From: Aquabacterium sp.
Lineage (GTDB): Bacteria; Pseudomonadota; Gammaproteobacteria; Burkholderiales; Burkholderiaceae_C
Length of the DNA stretch: 36,952 nt
Reading direction: 5' to 3'
Assembly: GCA_017994835.1 (NCBI GenBank)
Contig: JAGOKC010000014.1
Coordinates: 1-36,952, forward strand
Below, in pieces: positions 9,167-18,457 of the stretch. Numbering within the stretch: the first letter of the stretch is position 1; each line of letters starts with the position of its first letter. A program made the position numbers and the translations under genes. Under the pieces are notes generated by a model, which saw only the letters and a list, made by a program, of their open reading frames with translations, was not told the origin of the DNA and made no database searches.

Positions 9167-9817
9167 TCAGGCGGACTGGGCGAGCAAGGTGTCGCGCAGG
9201 TCGAGGGCGAAGCCTTCGAGATCGGCTTCGCAGGCCGCGATGAGCTTGCCAAACAGGTTGTAGGCGAGCACGGCCGGAATGGCCACAGCCAGCCCGGCGG
9301 CCGTCATGATGAGGGCTTCGCCCACAGGGCCGGCAACCTGATCAAGCGAGGCCGAGCCAGACTGGCCAATGGCCTGCATGGCGTGGAACACGCCCCAGAC
9401 GGTGCCAAACAGGCCGACAAAGGGTGAGACCGCACCCACCGAAGCCAACAGCACTTGCCCGGCCTGCAGGCGTGCGAGCACGGTTTGCAGGCTGTCGCGC
9501 AGGTGGCGGGTGAACTGCGCTTCGGGCAGTGCGCGGGTGGCCAGGGTGCCAGGCGAGGCAGGCACCTGCACCGCTGCGATCAGGGGCAGCAGCACCCCGT
9601 CGCGGTCGATGTGCTGCAGGGCCGATTGAGCCGAAGCAAGGTCGGCCGCACGCCAGAACATGGCAACGCCCAGGCGCAGGTCACGGCGCGCACGGGTCAG
9701 CACCCACGACTTCCAGAAGATGACGGCCCAGGTGGACAGGGACATCAACAGGAGCACCAGGGCGACGGCCCGCCCGACGCTGTCAGTTTGCTGCCAGAAC
9801 GTTGCCAGACCTTGCAT
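9167..9817 (-). CDS. exbB: ExbB/TolQ/MotA-family proton channel protein
   Basis: 216 aa with three membrane helices: about 16-36 (VALVLLLMSLSTWAVIFWKSW), about 122-145 (ASVGAVSPFVGLFGTVWGVF) and about 165-190 (ALIMTAAGLAVAIPAVLAYN). The last two carry the conserved glycine-rich family sequences. It forms a pentameric channel with ExbD, the gene immediately downstream. It starts 23 bp after the dapB stop and so is probably cotranscribed. It could energise the siderophore receptor encoded at 18458, but TonB itself is not in the window. Confidence 0.9.
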   Translation of the reverse strand: MQGLATFWQQTDSVGRAVALVLLLMSLSTWAVIFWKSWVLTRARRDLRLGVAMFWRAADLASAQSALQHIDRDGVLLPLIAAVQVPASPGTLATRALPEAQFTRHLRDSLQTVLARLQAGQVLLASVGAVSPFVGLFGTVWGVFHAMQAIGQSGSASLDQVAGPVGEALIMTAAGLAVAIPAVLAYNLFGKLIAACEADLEGFALDLRDTLLAQSA

Positions 9818-9840
9818 GCTACGGCCCTTGCGTGAGGCGA

Positions 9841-10677
9841 TTATTTGAGGCCCAGCACGTCGTCCATGCCGAACAGGCCGTGCGGTTGATGGGCCAAAAA
9901 GCGCACGGCGCGCAAGCTGCCTTGTGCATAAGTGGCGCGGCTGGAGGACTTGTGCGTGATCTCGATGCGCTCGCCAATGCCGGCAAACAGCACGGTGTGG
10001 TCGCCCACCACGTCGCCGCCACGGATGGTGGCAAAGCCGATGGTGGAGGGGTCTCGTTCGCCGGTCACGCCTTCACGGCCATACACAGCGCAATCCTGAA
10101 GGTTGCGCCCGACGGCTTCGGCCACCACTTCGCCCATCTTGAGGGCGGTGCCACTGGGTGCATCCACCTTGTGGCGGTGATGGGTTTCGATGATTTCGAT
10201 GTCGTAGCCCTCGTTGAGGGCCTTGGCGGCTTGCGCCAGCAGCTTGAAGACGACGTTGACGCCCACAGCCATGTTGGGGGCCATGACGATGGCGATGTCG
10301 CGGGCGGCATCTTGAATCTCGGCCTTTTGCGCCTCGGTAAAGCCGGTGGTGCCGATGACCATGTTGACACCCAGTTCACGGCAGACACGCAGGTGGGCCA
10401 GGGTGCCTTCGGGCCGTGTGAAGTCGATGAGGTACTTGGCGTTCTTCAGACCTTCGTGCAGGTCGGGGGTGATGATGATGCCGCTGTTGGCACCCAGGTA
10501 AGCGGTGGCGTCAGCCCCCAGTGCCGGACTGCCCGGGATGTCGAGCGCACCGGCCAGGCGCGCATCCGGGGCGTTCTGGATGGCTTCGATCAGCATGCGC
10601 CCCATGCGGCCCGATGCACCCGCAATCGCGATGGCGTGGTGGGGGTGGCTGGCAGGGGTGGAGGCGGCGGTGCTCAT
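9841..10677 (-). CDS. dapB: 4-hydroxy-tetrahydrodipicolinate reductase
   Basis: Second committed step of diaminopimelate/lysine synthesis, NAD(P)H-dependent. 278 aa, near the E. coli length of 273. Seen: dinucleotide-binding [10 protein letters not shown] at about 20-29, [20 protein letters not shown], and the active-site segment [20 protein letters not shown] at about 165-184. It is preceded by bamE (51-bp gap) and followed by exbB (23-bp gap) on the same strand. Confidence 0.97.
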   Translation of the reverse strand: MSTAASTPASHPHHAIAIAGASGRMGRMLIEAIQNAPDARLAGALDIPGSPALGADATAYLGANSGIIITPDLHEGLKNAKYLIDFTRPEGTLAHLRVCRELGVNMVIGTTGFTEAQKAEIQDAARDIAIVMAPNMAVGVNVVFKLLAQAAKALNEGYDIEIIETHHRHKVDAPSGTALKMGEVVAEAVGRNLQDCAVYGREGVTGERDPSTIGFATIRGGDVVGDHTVLFAGIGERIEITHKSSSRATYAQGSLRAVRFLAHQPHGLFGMDDVLGLK

Positions 10678-10728
10678 GCGGATTCTCGGTAAACGATCAG
10701 GACAGACGAAGAAGGGACTGGGGCAGGC

Positions 10729-11277
10729 TCAGCGCGCGCCGCCTTCCAGCGGGGGGTAGCTGCGGGTTGCGCCCTGAGGGGCAGCGACACCGCGCTGAAT
10801 CTGGGGTGGCACGGGCAATTGGGCAACTTGCTCAGGCGTGAGATTGGCGGGTGGATCCTTGCGGTCCAGCGGCTTGGCAATGGAGGCCACAAAGTCGTTC
10901 TCGGTGGGCAACTCGGCCGTGTCGAAGCGTGCCACGACGTCGTTTTCAAAGAAAACGGTGATGGTGCGCTTTTGATCCGGCACGCCCTGGCGACGGATCG
11001 TGAAGACGTAGTCCCAGCGGTTGGCGTGGAAGGGGTCGGCCAACAGCGGCGTGCCCAGAATTTCACGCACTTGTGCGCGACCCAGGCCCGGTTGGACCAA
11101 TGCCATCACCTCCTGGGTGACGACGTTGCCCTGCACCACGTCAACGCGATAGGGTTCCAGCAAACCAAACAGGGTTTCAGGTTTGTTCCAGGACACGCTG
11201 TCGGTGGTGCCACACGCGGTCAGCAGCACGACGGGGGCCAGAGCAAGGAGGGCGCGGCGAAGCAGGGTCTGCGTCAT
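10729..11277 (-). CDS. bamE: Outer membrane lipoprotein BamE (OmlA/SmpA)
   Basis: Lipoprotein subunit of the BAM complex that inserts beta-barrel proteins into the outer membrane. 182 aa from the ATG at 11277: signal peptide MTQTLLRRALLALAPVV with lipobox LLTAC, so Cys22 would be lipidated. The SmpA/OmlA fold follows (about 35-115), including VVQGNVVTQEVMALVQPGLG, GTPLLADPFHANRWDYVF and ITVFFENDVVARF. The C-terminal 60 residues are Pro-rich and longer than in E. coli. An ATG at 11295 (six more residues) is an alternative. Divergent from fur, an arrangement known in Pseudomonas and other proteobacteria. Confidence 0.93.
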   Translation of the reverse strand: MTQTLLRRALLALAPVVLLTACGTTDSVSWNKPETLFGLLEPYRVDVVQGNVVTQEVMALVQPGLGRAQVREILGTPLLADPFHANRWDYVFTIRRQGVPDQKRTITVFFENDVVARFDTAELPTENDFVASIAKPLDRKDPPANLTPEQVAQLPVPPQIQRGVAAPQGATRSYPPLEGGAR

Positions 11278-11415
11278 GGAAGGGGCTCGGTTCATACGGA
11301 AGGACACAAAAGGCGCACCGAGATGGCCCGCAGGTTTCAAAGGTCGGTGCCATGTCGATATCATTGGGCATTCTAGCGGGGCCGCTCAGGTACTGCCCGC
11401 ACGTTGGAGCCCACC

Positions 11416-11877
11416 ATGAATCACGCAGAAGAACTCAAGAGCAGCGGGCTCAAAGCCACTTTGCCCCGCATCAAGATCCTCGAGGTCTTTCAACAGGCCG
11501 CACAGCGCCATATGACGGCCGAAGAGGTGTACAAGGTTTTGCTCAATGAGGGCTCGGACATTGGGCTGGCAACGGTGTACCGCGTGCTGATGCAGTTCGA
11601 GCAGGCCGGTCTGCTGTCACGCAATCATTTCGAGGCGGGCAAGGCCGTTTTCGAGCTCAACGAGGGGCAGCACCACGACCATCTGGTGTGCGTGCACTGT
11701 GGTCGCGTGGAAGAGTTTTACGACGCGGAAATCGAACGGCGTCAGCAGCAGATCGCGCAAGAGCGCGGCTACAAGCTGCAGGACCATGCCTTGTCGCTGT
11801 ATGTGGTGTGCAACCGGCCGGAGTGCCAGACCAAGGGCGGCACCGGCGGGCATTCACATTCACACCCGCACGACTGA
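11416..11877 (+). CDS. fur: Ferric uptake regulator Fur
   Basis: Iron-responsive repressor. 153 aa from the ATG at 11416, which has GGAG seven bases upstream. Winged helix about 8-82 (ELKSSGLKATLPRIKILEVF, DIGLATVYRVLMQFEQAGLL). The metal-binding domain contains HHDH at 86-89 and CVHC at 92-95, followed by a second Cys pair near the C-terminus and a His-rich tail (GGHSHSHPHD). A TTG at 11404 is in frame but lies within the ribosome-binding region. A Fur box in this same window precedes the TonB-dependent receptor, a plausible target. Confidence 0.97.
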   Translation: MNHAEELKSSGLKATLPRIKILEVFQQAAQRHMTAEEVYKVLLNEGSDIGLATVYRVLMQFEQAGLLSRNHFEAGKAVFELNEGQHHDHLVCVHCGRVEEFYDAEIERRQQQIAQERGYKLQDHALSLYVVCNRPECQTKGGTGGHSHSHPHD

Positions 11878-11888
11878 GCGCGCGGGGT

Positions 11889-12857
11889 TCAGAGGCTGCC
11901 GCGCTCCATGGCACGCTGGTGGCGCTCGGTGAACTCTTTGTAGGTGTCGATGCCGCGCAGTTGCAGCACGGTGTTGCGCACGGCCGCCTCGACCAGCACG
12001 GCCAGGTTGCGCCCGGCGTCCACGGCGATCACGGCCTTGCGCACGGGCACGCCCATGACGTCTTCAAAGAGCGGCTCATAGGGCAGGCGCTCGAATTCGC
12101 GCTCCATGGTTTCCTTGCGGACCAGGTGAACGATGAGCTTGAGGCGCATCTTGCGGCGCACCGCTGTTTCGCCAAAGATGGCCTTGATGTCGAGCAGGCC
12201 GATGCCGCGCACTTCCAGCAGGTTTTGCAGCAGTTCGGGGCAGCGCCCTTCGATGGCGGTGCGCGACACGCGAAAGAGATCGACGGCATCGTCGGCCACC
12301 AGGCCGTGTCCACGAGAGATGAGTTCGAGTCCGAGTTCGCTCTTGCCGAGACCGGATTCACCCGTGAGCATGACGCCCAGCCCCAGGATGTCCATGAACA
12401 CGCCGTGGCGGGTGAGGCGCTCGGCAAAATGGTGGGTGAGGTAGCTGCGCAACACGTCGATGACGTGGCCAGCAGGCTCTTTGGTGACGAACAGCGGAAT
12501 GCCCGCACGCCCGCACATGGCCATCAGTCTGTCGGAGGGCACTTCGCCGTCGGCCACCACCAGCACGGGGGGCTCAAGGGTGACGATGCGCTGAATGCGA
12601 CGCTCCTGGTCATCGGGGGACGAGTCGGCGAAATACGCCGTTTCGCGGTGACCAACGATCTGAACGCGGTAGGGGTGGATGTAGTTGAGGTAGCCCACCA
12701 GGTCGGCCGCCGACTGGGCGAACTGCACGGCGGCTTCGTCAAACCGGCGCTCGGGGTGGGCGTGTCCGGCCACCCACTCCCAGTGAAGGGCGGATCGGTT
12801 GGCTTCGAACAGCGCTTCGGCGCTGACGATGGCAAGGTCTTTGAGGCTCACAGGCAT
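11889..12857 (-). CDS. hprK: HPr kinase/phosphorylase
   Basis: Phosphorylates or dephosphorylates the regulatory serine of HPr-like phosphocarriers. 322 aa from the ATG at 12857 ([20 protein letters not shown]). N-terminal domain about 1-130; catalytic domain with P-loop GESGLGKS at 166-173, [12 protein letters not shown] and the signature [20 protein letters not shown]. In Gram-negative bacteria HprK usually travels with ptsN and hpf, as it does here (61 bp after ptsN), in the nitrogen-related phosphotransferase network. A TTG start at 12896 is possible but less typical. Confidence 0.96.
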   Translation of the reverse strand: MPVSLKDLAIVSAEALFEANRSALHWEWVAGHAHPERRFDEAAVQFAQSAADLVGYLNYIHPYRVQIVGHRETAYFADSSPDDQERRIQRIVTLEPPVLVVADGEVPSDRLMAMCGRAGIPLFVTKEPAGHVIDVLRSYLTHHFAERLTRHGVFMDILGLGVMLTGESGLGKSELGLELISRGHGLVADDAVDLFRVSRTAIEGRCPELLQNLLEVRGIGLLDIKAIFGETAVRRKMRLKLIVHLVRKETMEREFERLPYEPLFEDVMGVPVRKAVIAVDAGRNLAVLVEAAVRNTVLQLRGIDTYKEFTERHQRAMERGSL

Positions 12858-12918
12858 AAGTGGGGGCGTCTGTCTCAGAACCTCATGATGCCGCAACCAC
12901 AGGCGGGCCGCAGGCGGC

Positions 12919-13389
12919 TCAGGCTACCGATTTGAGGGGCTGCCAATGCGCAATGAGGTCATGGACCTCGGCGGCGTCGGCTTCGTTGCGCAAGCGCTCG
13001 CGCAGTTCGCGGCTGGAGAGCATCTCGGCAATCTCGGAGAGGATTTCGAGGTGGCTTTGGGTGGCAGCCTCGGGCACCAGCAGGAAGATGAGCAAATTGA
13101 CGGGTTCGTCGTCGGGTGCGTCAAACGGGATCGGGTGGTTGAGCCGGATCACCGCAGCCAGCGGATGTTTGAGCCCCTTGATGCGCCCGTGAGGGATCGC
13201 CACGCCGTGTCCGAGCCCGGTCGAGCCCAGGCGCTCGCGTGCAAAGAGGTTGTCCGTCACGGTGGCCCGGGCGATGGCATGCTGGTTTTCAAACAGCAGG
13301 CCCGCCGCTTCGAAGACGCGCTTTTTGCTCGTGACGTCCAGGTCCACCAGCACCTGGCTGGCGGGAAGGATGGCGGAAAGACGGTTCAT
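12919..13389 (-). CDS. ptsN: PTS EIIA-Ntr component PtsN
   Basis: Nitrogen-PTS EIIA protein, phosphorylated on a histidine by NPr, with regulatory rather than sugar-transport roles. 156 aa. The active-site histidine is His67 in [35 protein letters not shown] and the C-terminal helix ELRERLRNE are typical. The ATG at 13389 begins the standard [10 protein letters not shown] candidate promoter with a perfect TATAAT lies about 65 bp upstream, and hprK follows. Confidence 0.96.
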   Translation of the reverse strand: MNRLSAILPASQVLVDLDVTSKKRVFEAAGLLFENQHAIARATVTDNLFARERLGSTGLGHGVAIPHGRIKGLKHPLAAVIRLNHPIPFDAPDDEPVNLLIFLLVPEAATQSHLEILSEIAEMLSSRELRERLRNEADAAEVHDLIAHWQPLKSVA

Positions 13390-13453
13390 CTGGTTCAAAG
13401 CAGACAGGTCGGGCGGGAGCCGTGACCTTGACAAGGAGGAGTGTGGGCGGCGG

Positions 13454-13459
13454 ATTATA
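13454..13459 (-). promoter_or_regulatory. Perfect -10 box (TATAAT) ahead of ptsN, abutting a hairpin
   Basis: On the minus strand TATAAT occupies 13459-13454. Directly upstream, AACCC-GTC-GGGTT (13475-13463) forms a small stem followed by TTTTTT. The T-run thus belongs both to a terminator-like hairpin for transcription arriving from hpf and to the region just before the -10 box. The best -35 (ATGCCA, 18-bp spacer) is poor. A start near 13447 would give ptsN a leader of about 58 nt. Confidence 0.45.
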
Positions 13460-13542
13460 AAAAACCCGACGGGTTGGTGGCATTGTGCGCCGAATGCTGC
13501 GCTGCAGCAAGTGACGGTTGTCACACCCGGCAACAGCCCATG

Positions 13543-13564
13543 AAAAACGGCCCCTGAGGGCCGT
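13543..13564 (-). terminator. Rho-independent terminator downstream of hpf
   Basis: Read on the minus strand, ACGGCCC-TCAG-GGGCCGT (13564-13547) is a perfect 7-bp stem with a 4-nt loop, and its T-run extends through 13543. It lies 80 bp after the hpf stop and before ptsN, so hpf and ptsN-hprK are probably separate or attenuated units. A second compact stem (CGCGGGT/ACCCGCG, 13628-13642) follows the hpf stop directly but has no T-run. Confidence 0.75.
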
Positions 13565-13645
13565 CAACTTGGTGCTCACCTGCGCTGGCGACCCGCAATC
13601 AGGTCACACCAAGCACACTGCTCGCAACGCGGGTCACCCGCGCGC

Positions 13646-13996
13646 TTATGGGATAGCGTCTGCTCCGAGATCGTGGTGCTTGATGGACTCGTGGTGGTGA
13701 GCCTGAGTGCGCTCCTTGTGGCGACAGACCTGGCGGTCGAGTTTGTCCATCAGTTGATCAATGGCGGCGTAGAGGTCTTCGTGTGCAGTTTCCACAAAGA
13801 TGTCCTTGCCTTTGACATGCAGCGTCACTTCGGCTTTCTGGCGACGATCCTTCTCTTTTTGCTTCTCGACGGACAGGAGGACATTCACATCGACAACCTG
13901 ATCGAAATGACGGGTCACTCTGTCCAGCTTGGTCAAAACGTACTCGCGCAGCGCAGGAGTCACTTCAAGATGGTGGCCACTGATCGTCAAATTCAT
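13646..13996 (-). CDS. hpf: Ribosome hibernation promoting factor (HPF/YfiA family)
   Basis: Binds the 30S decoding region in stationary phase and promotes inactive ribosome dimers. 116 aa, short-type HPF with no long C-terminal dimerisation domain. [20 protein letters not shown] and [20 protein letters not shown] are diagnostic; the C-terminus is His-rich ([10 protein letters not shown]). The ATG at 13996 has an excellent ribosome binding site (AAAGGAGG). The frame is open further upstream, but that part lacks family similarity. rpoN, often found beside hpf, is absent. Confidence 0.95.
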   Translation of the reverse strand: MNLTISGHHLEVTPALREYVLTKLDRVTRHFDQVVDVNVLLSVEKQKEKDRRQKAEVTLHVKGKDIFVETAHEDLYAAIDQLMDKLDRQVCRHKERTQAHHHESIKHHDLGADAIP

Positions 13997-14219
13997 ACTG
14001 CCTCCTTTCGAGAGCAGGGGGGTTGAGAACAACCGGCTGACTGGGCTCCTGAGAGATGCCCAAAAAGCGCCACCCGGGGATTCAGTGTGCCCATGTCCGC
14101 GCCCGATGACAAGGGCATCGGATGGGGGTTTGTCTGGATCAGGCACCTCAACAGAGAAAAGATTTCGCCTGTTGAGACAGGTCAATCGGGGCGCTCGGGA
14201 GGCGCGACAATAGCGTCCC

Positions 14220-16016
14220 ATGAGTACACCTGTTGTTGGCACCGCGCCCCTGGGGCATGCGCCTTTGGCACCGTCCCCCGCCGGGTGGTCCTGGGCATTG
14301 CTGGCCGTTGTGGCCCCGACCCTGATTGCCGCGCATGACCCCCCTTCCGTGACGTTTTACAACCAGGCCCTGGCGGTGCTGGGCTGGGGGGTCTGGCTGG
14401 CCTGGATGGGTCAGGCTGGCGGCGGCCTGGACCGGGAAGTTGCCCCGCGTGCGCAGGCAGGCCGATGGGCGTTGACCGGGGTGTTGGTCGTGTTGATGGC
14501 AGCGGCGCTGGGCTCGGTGTGGTTCGGCACCTTGCCGGGCGGATTGGGCTTGATGGGCAGCGGCCTGAGTGCGGCGGCCTTGCTGACGTTTCACAGTGGC
14601 TGGCGACAAGGGCGTGCCCCCACGCGGGATGGGGTGGCGGAGCTGTTTTTTGGCGCACTGGCGGTGGCCGGTGCCGTGGGTTTGTTGTTGGCGGGGGTGC
14701 AGGTGTTTGTGCCCGGCTGGGCTGATGGCACCTGGATTGCCGCACCAAATATGGTGGGCCGGGCCGTGGGCAATCTGCGTCAGCCCAATCACTTCAGCAC
14801 CCTGCTGGTGTTTGCGGCGGCCAGCATGGCCTGGCTGGGAGCGCGGCGACGGCTGTCCGCCGGTGTGGCCGCACTGGGCGTGGCGGCATGCATTGGCGGG
14901 ATTGTGCTGACGGCCTCGCGCACGGGCATGGTGGCCATGGTTTTTCTGTCGGCATGGGGCGTGCTGGACCGACGCCTGCCCCGCACCTTGCGTGTGGCGC
15001 TGGTGGCTGCGCCGCTGCTGTACGGTGCCTGGTGGGGCGGCATGTGGCTGCTGTCGCAAACCGATCAGGCGGTGGCTTTTGCCGCCGAAACGCGTTTGCA
15101 TGATGGCAGCGACATTTCCTCGTCACGCTTCAAGATCTGGGCCAATGTGCTGGGACTGATTCAGCAGCATCCGTGGTGGGGGGTGGGCTATGGCGAGTTC
15201 AATCTGGCCTGGACCTTGACACCGTTTCCCAATCGGCCGGTGGCTTTTTTCGACCACACACACAATGTGGTGTTGCAGTGGGCGGTCGAGTTAGGCCTGC
15301 CTGCGGCCACGGTGCTGAGCCTGCTGGCTTTGTGGGGCTGGTGGGCTTTGGTGCGCCCCGGCTCGTCCACCGAGCGCAAGTCGGGCGAGCCTGCCACCGT
15401 GGGCGCTGCCGCCGTGATCGTGACCACAGCAGGTCTGCACAGCTTGTTGGAGTACCCCCTGTGGTACAGCTATTTTCTGCTGCCAACGGCGTTCGCCTGG
15501 GGTTTGGGTCTGGCTGCCCGTGAAGGGGCCGCGCGCACGACGGACACAGGCCGGCCGCGTTGGGGGTTTGCCGGTGGGGTGATCCTGGCGTTGATGGCGG
15601 TCTGGTGTGCGCTGGACTATCAGGCTGCCGCGAACATTTACGCACCGCGCCCAGGGGCTTCGACCCTGGAGCGTCGGATTGCCTTTGGCCAGCAGATGCC
15701 GTGGTGGGGTTATCAGGCTGACTATGCCCATGTCACCACCAGGGATCCGGACGAGCCGAGTCGCCCCCCACAAGCGTTTGCGCGAACGCTGCACAACTTG
15801 CTGGATGCGCGCCTGATGATGGCGTATGCGCGTTCGCTGGCCGAGCATGGCGAGGTGGACAAGGCGCGCTTTGTGGTGGCGCGCTTGAAGGAGTTCCGCA
15901 ACGGTTCGGCGAAGGCTTTCTTTGCCGCGTGCAAGGTGCCGCAGCCAAGCCAGGAGATGCCCTTCCAGTGCACGCCGCCGCAGCGGCACTACCACTGGCG
16001 GGAGTTGTTGCCCTGA
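14220..16016 (+). CDS. PglL/Wzy/WaaL-superfamily glycan ligase, probable protein O-oligosaccharyltransferase
   Basis: 598-aa polytopic inner-membrane protein with about a dozen hydrophobic helices between residues 20 and 470 and a large periplasmic loop. The segment [20 protein letters not shown] (about 180-200) resembles the PglL_A signature, and the [29 protein letters not shown] block with [18 protein letters not shown] is the Wzy_C core. The C-terminal third after the last helices resembles the Wzy_C_2 region. These features favour transfer of a lipid-linked glycan to protein (for example pilin) over O-antigen ligation, but no pilin or glycosyltransferase is nearby. Stands alone between divergent hpf and convergent moaC. 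Confidence 0.8.
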   Translation: MSTPVVGTAPLGHAPLAPSPAGWSWALLAVVAPTLIAAHDPPSVTFYNQALAVLGWGVWLAWMGQAGGGLDREVAPRAQAGRWALTGVLVVLMAAALGSVWFGTLPGGLGLMGSGLSAAALLTFHSGWRQGRAPTRDGVAELFFGALAVAGAVGLLLAGVQVFVPGWADGTWIAAPNMVGRAVGNLRQPNHFSTLLVFAAASMAWLGARRRLSAGVAALGVAACIGGIVLTASRTGMVAMVFLSAWGVLDRRLPRTLRVALVAAPLLYGAWWGGMWLLSQTDQAVAFAAETRLHDGSDISSSRFKIWANVLGLIQQHPWWGVGYGEFNLAWTLTPFPNRPVAFFDHTHNVVLQWAVELGLPAATVLSLLALWGWWALVRPGSSTERKSGEPATVGAAAVIVTTAGLHSLLEYPLWYSYFLLPTAFAWGLGLAAREGAARTTDTGRPRWGFAGGVILALMAVWCALDYQAAANIYAPRPGASTLERRIAFGQQMPWWGYQADYAHVTTRDPDEPSRPPQAFARTLHNLLDARLMMAYARSLAEHGEVDKARFVVARLKEFRNGSAKAFFAACKVPQPSQEMPFQCTPPQRHYHWRELLP

Positions 16017-16048
16017 TCCTCTGTCAGGCAGCGGTGTCGCGCTGCGTG

Positions 16049-16525
16049 TCAGGACGCTTGCCAGTGTCCTGACTTGCCGCCCTGCTTTTCCAGCAGCCGC
16101 ACGTCGGTGATGACCATGCCTTTTTCGGCGGCCTTGCACATGTCGTAGATGGTGAGCAGGCCGACCTGCACGGCAGTGAGGGCTTCCATCTCGACGCCGG
16201 TGGGACCGACGGTCTGCACGGTGGCGCGACAGGTGACGGCGTTGGCGGTGTGATCAAGCTCGAACTCGACCGCCACTTTGGACAACGCCAGCGGGTGACA
16301 CAGGGGAATGAGGTCTGAGGTGCGCTTGGCCCCCTGGATGGCGGCAATGCGCGCCACACCCAGCACATCACCTTTGCCAGCACGGCCTTCGGCAATCAAG
16401 GCCAGGGTGCTGGCTTGCATCACGATGCGGCCCTGGGCCACTGCCACGCGGACGGTGCTGGCTTTGGCGGACACGTCCACCATGTGGGCTTGGCCCTGGG
16501 CATCAAAATGGGTCAATTCGGTCAT
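16049..16525 (-). CDS. moaC: Cyclic pyranopterin monophosphate synthase MoaC
   Basis: Converts the MoaA product to cyclic pyranopterin monophosphate in molybdenum cofactor synthesis. 158 aa from the ATG at 16525 ([19 protein letters not shown]). Family motifs [30 protein letters not shown] and [11 protein letters not shown] are present, the latter two with active-site residues. A TTG at 16537 is in frame but atypical. No other moa gene is adjacent; convergent with the glycan ligase. Confidence 0.96.
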   Translation of the reverse strand: MTELTHFDAQGQAHMVDVSAKASTVRVAVAQGRIVMQASTLALIAEGRAGKGDVLGVARIAAIQGAKRTSDLIPLCHPLALSKVAVEFELDHTANAVTCRATVQTVGPTGVEMEALTAVQVGLLTIYDMCKAAEKGMVITDVRLLEKQGGKSGHWQAS

Positions 16526-16660
16526 GGCGCGGGACAAAAAACTGCGTAAAGAAGTTCAGGGCTTCGAACTTTGAGACGCCAACGGGCTCTCAGGAACATG
16601 GCTTCGCAGCATACTGCACTGCCCCCTCTGACTTTTGTGTTCATGGCTTTGCCCCATCCT

Positions 16661-18283
16661 ATGACAGCTCGCTTTTTTTGTCCCACGGCACTGGCCGTGG
16701 CGCTGTGCGTCGGGCCAGTCGGGTTGGGCGCGGTGGCGCAAGAGGTGTCAGAGGTACCAGCGGTGCGCACCCATGCCCCACCCTTGAACCTGCCTGCGCT
16801 GGGTGATTCGGTCGGGCAGGACCTGTCGCCACGGGCCGAGCGTCAGCTGGGGGACCGCATCATGCGGGCGATCCGCAGCGACCCGGCGATGATCGACGAT
16901 CCGCTGGTGCTGGAGTACCTGCACACGCTGTGGGGCGATCTGTTGAATGCCGCCCGCCAGCGTGGCGAAATTGGCCCGGATCTGGATGACAGCCATGCCT
17001 GGGAGCCCTTCCTGGTGCGCGACAAGTCGGTGAATGCGTTTGCGCTGCCCGGTGGCTACATCGGGGTGCACCTGGGGTTGATGGCCATGACCTCGACCGC
17101 AGACGAGCTGGCCTCGGTGCTGGCGCACGAGTTGTCCCATGTCACGCAACGACACATCGCCCGCATGATGGGGCAACAGTCGCGCACGTCATGGATGGGG
17201 GTGGCGTCGATGGTGCTGGGCATTTTGGCGGCCAGTCGCAACCCGGCGGCGGCGCAGGCGCTGATCTATGGCGGACAGGCCGCCACCATCCAGGGGCAGT
17301 TGAATTTTTCACGCGACATGGAGCGCGAGGCCGACCGGGTGGGGTTCACGGTGCTGTCGGAGGCGGGTTTCGAGTCCGGCGGCATGGCGCGCATGTTCGA
17401 GCACCTGCAGCAGGCTTCGCGTCTGAATGACGATGGCAGTTTTCCGTATCTGCGCACCCATCCGTTGACCAGTGAGCGCATCGGCGAGGCGCGTGCGCGC
17501 ATGGGGCCAGACAGCTGGGCGCAGGCCTTGCAAGCGCGCCCCTCGGAAAGTCAGCGCACGGCCTGGCACGCACTGATGGCGGCGCGCGCTCAGGTGTTGA
17601 TGGACCTGCGCAGCGATGCCTTGCACCGCCTGGCGAACCTGCCCCTGCCCGAGGGGGCGCGCGCACTGGAGCGGGTGCGCGTGCACTACACCGTGGCCCT
17701 GGCCCGGCAGCGCACCGGTCAGACGGCAGGGGCGCTGACCGCAATGGCACAGGCACAGCAGGCTGCCCAGACCTTGCCTGCGGCGCAGCAGGCGTTGGTG
17801 CAGCGCATTCTGAGGTTGAGCGAAGCCGAAGGTTTGCTGGAAGTGCAACGCCCTGTGCAGGCCGAGGCGGCGCTGGCACGCCAAGCTGTGGGGGCACCAA
17901 TGGCACCCCTGCCAGCAGGCCGCCCGGAACTGCTGCTGAGCGCGCGACTGGCGCTGGCTCAAACGAGCCAGGCTGACTGGCAGACAGCCTCCAGCCAGTT
18001 GCAGACCCATGTCAGCCAGCATCCGCACGATGCGAGCGCATGGGCTTTGCTGTCGGAGTTGTGGCGTCGCCTGAATCAGCCGTTGCGCGCCATCCGCGCC
18101 GATGCGGAGGCCACGGCCGCACTGGGCGACCTGCCCGGTGCGATCGACCGCATCATGGGCGCGCACCAGCGTTTCCGCCGCCCCAGTGCGGCCGAGGTGG
18201 TGGAGCTCAGCGTGATGGACGCGCGCCTCAAGGTCTGGCAGCGCCAGCAGCGCGAAGACATGAATGCCAGCCAGGGGATCTGA
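16661..18283 (+). CDS. M48-family periplasmic metalloprotease with TPR-like C-terminus, BepA-like
   Basis: 540 aa from the ATG at 16661. An N-terminal signal peptide (MTARFFCPTALAVALCVGPV, cleavage near VAQE) sends it to the periplasm. The M48 zinc site is HELSH at about 156-160, with the third ligand in the EREADRVG segment near 223. The second half (from about 290) is helical and rich in Ala, Leu and Gln, like the TPR domain of BepA, which degrades stalled outer-membrane assembly intermediates such as LptD. Starts at 16643 or 16598 would add a tail before the signal; none has a good ribosome binding site. Confidence 0.88.
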   Translation: MTARFFCPTALAVALCVGPVGLGAVAQEVSEVPAVRTHAPPLNLPALGDSVGQDLSPRAERQLGDRIMRAIRSDPAMIDDPLVLEYLHTLWGDLLNAARQRGEIGPDLDDSHAWEPFLVRDKSVNAFALPGGYIGVHLGLMAMTSTADELASVLAHELSHVTQRHIARMMGQQSRTSWMGVASMVLGILAASRNPAAAQALIYGGQAATIQGQLNFSRDMEREADRVGFTVLSEAGFESGGMARMFEHLQQASRLNDDGSFPYLRTHPLTSERIGEARARMGPDSWAQALQARPSESQRTAWHALMAARAQVLMDLRSDALHRLANLPLPEGARALERVRVHYTVALARQRTGQTAGALTAMAQAQQAAQTLPAAQQALVQRILRLSEAEGLLEVQRPVQAEAALARQAVGAPMAPLPAGRPELLLSARLALAQTSQADWQTASSQLQTHVSQHPHDASAWALLSELWRRLNQPLRAIRADAEATAALGDLPGAIDRIMGAHQRFRRPSAAEVVELSVMDARLKVWQRQQREDMNASQGI

Positions 18284-18339
18284 TTGATTGCGTTTTGATT
18301 TCACGCACTGGCGGTCTGTGCGGGTTTGCAACAAGCTTC

Positions 18340-18368
18340 TTTACTTTGTGATTGCGAATCATTATCAT
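18340..18368 (+). promoter_or_regulatory. Promoter of the siderophore receptor
   Basis: TTTACT (18340-18345), a 17-bp spacer and TATCAT (18363-18368) form a plausible sigma70 promoter. The -10 box lies inside the Fur box, so bound Fur would block polymerase. Confidence 0.5.
18348..18366. promoter_or_regulatory. Fur box
   Basis: Compared with the 19-bp consensus GATAATGATAATCATTATC, the site matches at 14 positions, including all ten of the 3' part (AATCATTATC at 18357-18366). It overlaps the candidate -10 box of the TonB-dependent receptor and lies about 90 bp before its start. fur is in the same window. Confidence 0.8.
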
Positions 18369-18457
18369 TTGTTATCTCTTGATCGCAAGTGAAGTGATCG
18401 GATCATCAGGAACGATTTGCCCGAAGAAAGGGCATTCTTTTTTTGGAGCCCTTGTTC

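Noticed and set aside
9802-10692. 296-codon plus-strand frame
   Set aside because: Shadow of dapB.
11688-12935. 415-codon plus-strand frame overlapping the end of fur
   Set aside because: Shadow of hprK on the other strand.
13511-13524. GTGAC-N4-GTCAC inverted repeat between hpf and ptsN
   Set aside because: Short, with no regulator nearby, and about 125 bp from the ptsN start; chance occurrence cannot be excluded.
14148-16139. Minus-strand frames of 280-320 codons
   Set aside because: Shadows of the glycan ligase gene; rich in Arg, His, Pro and Gln without domains.
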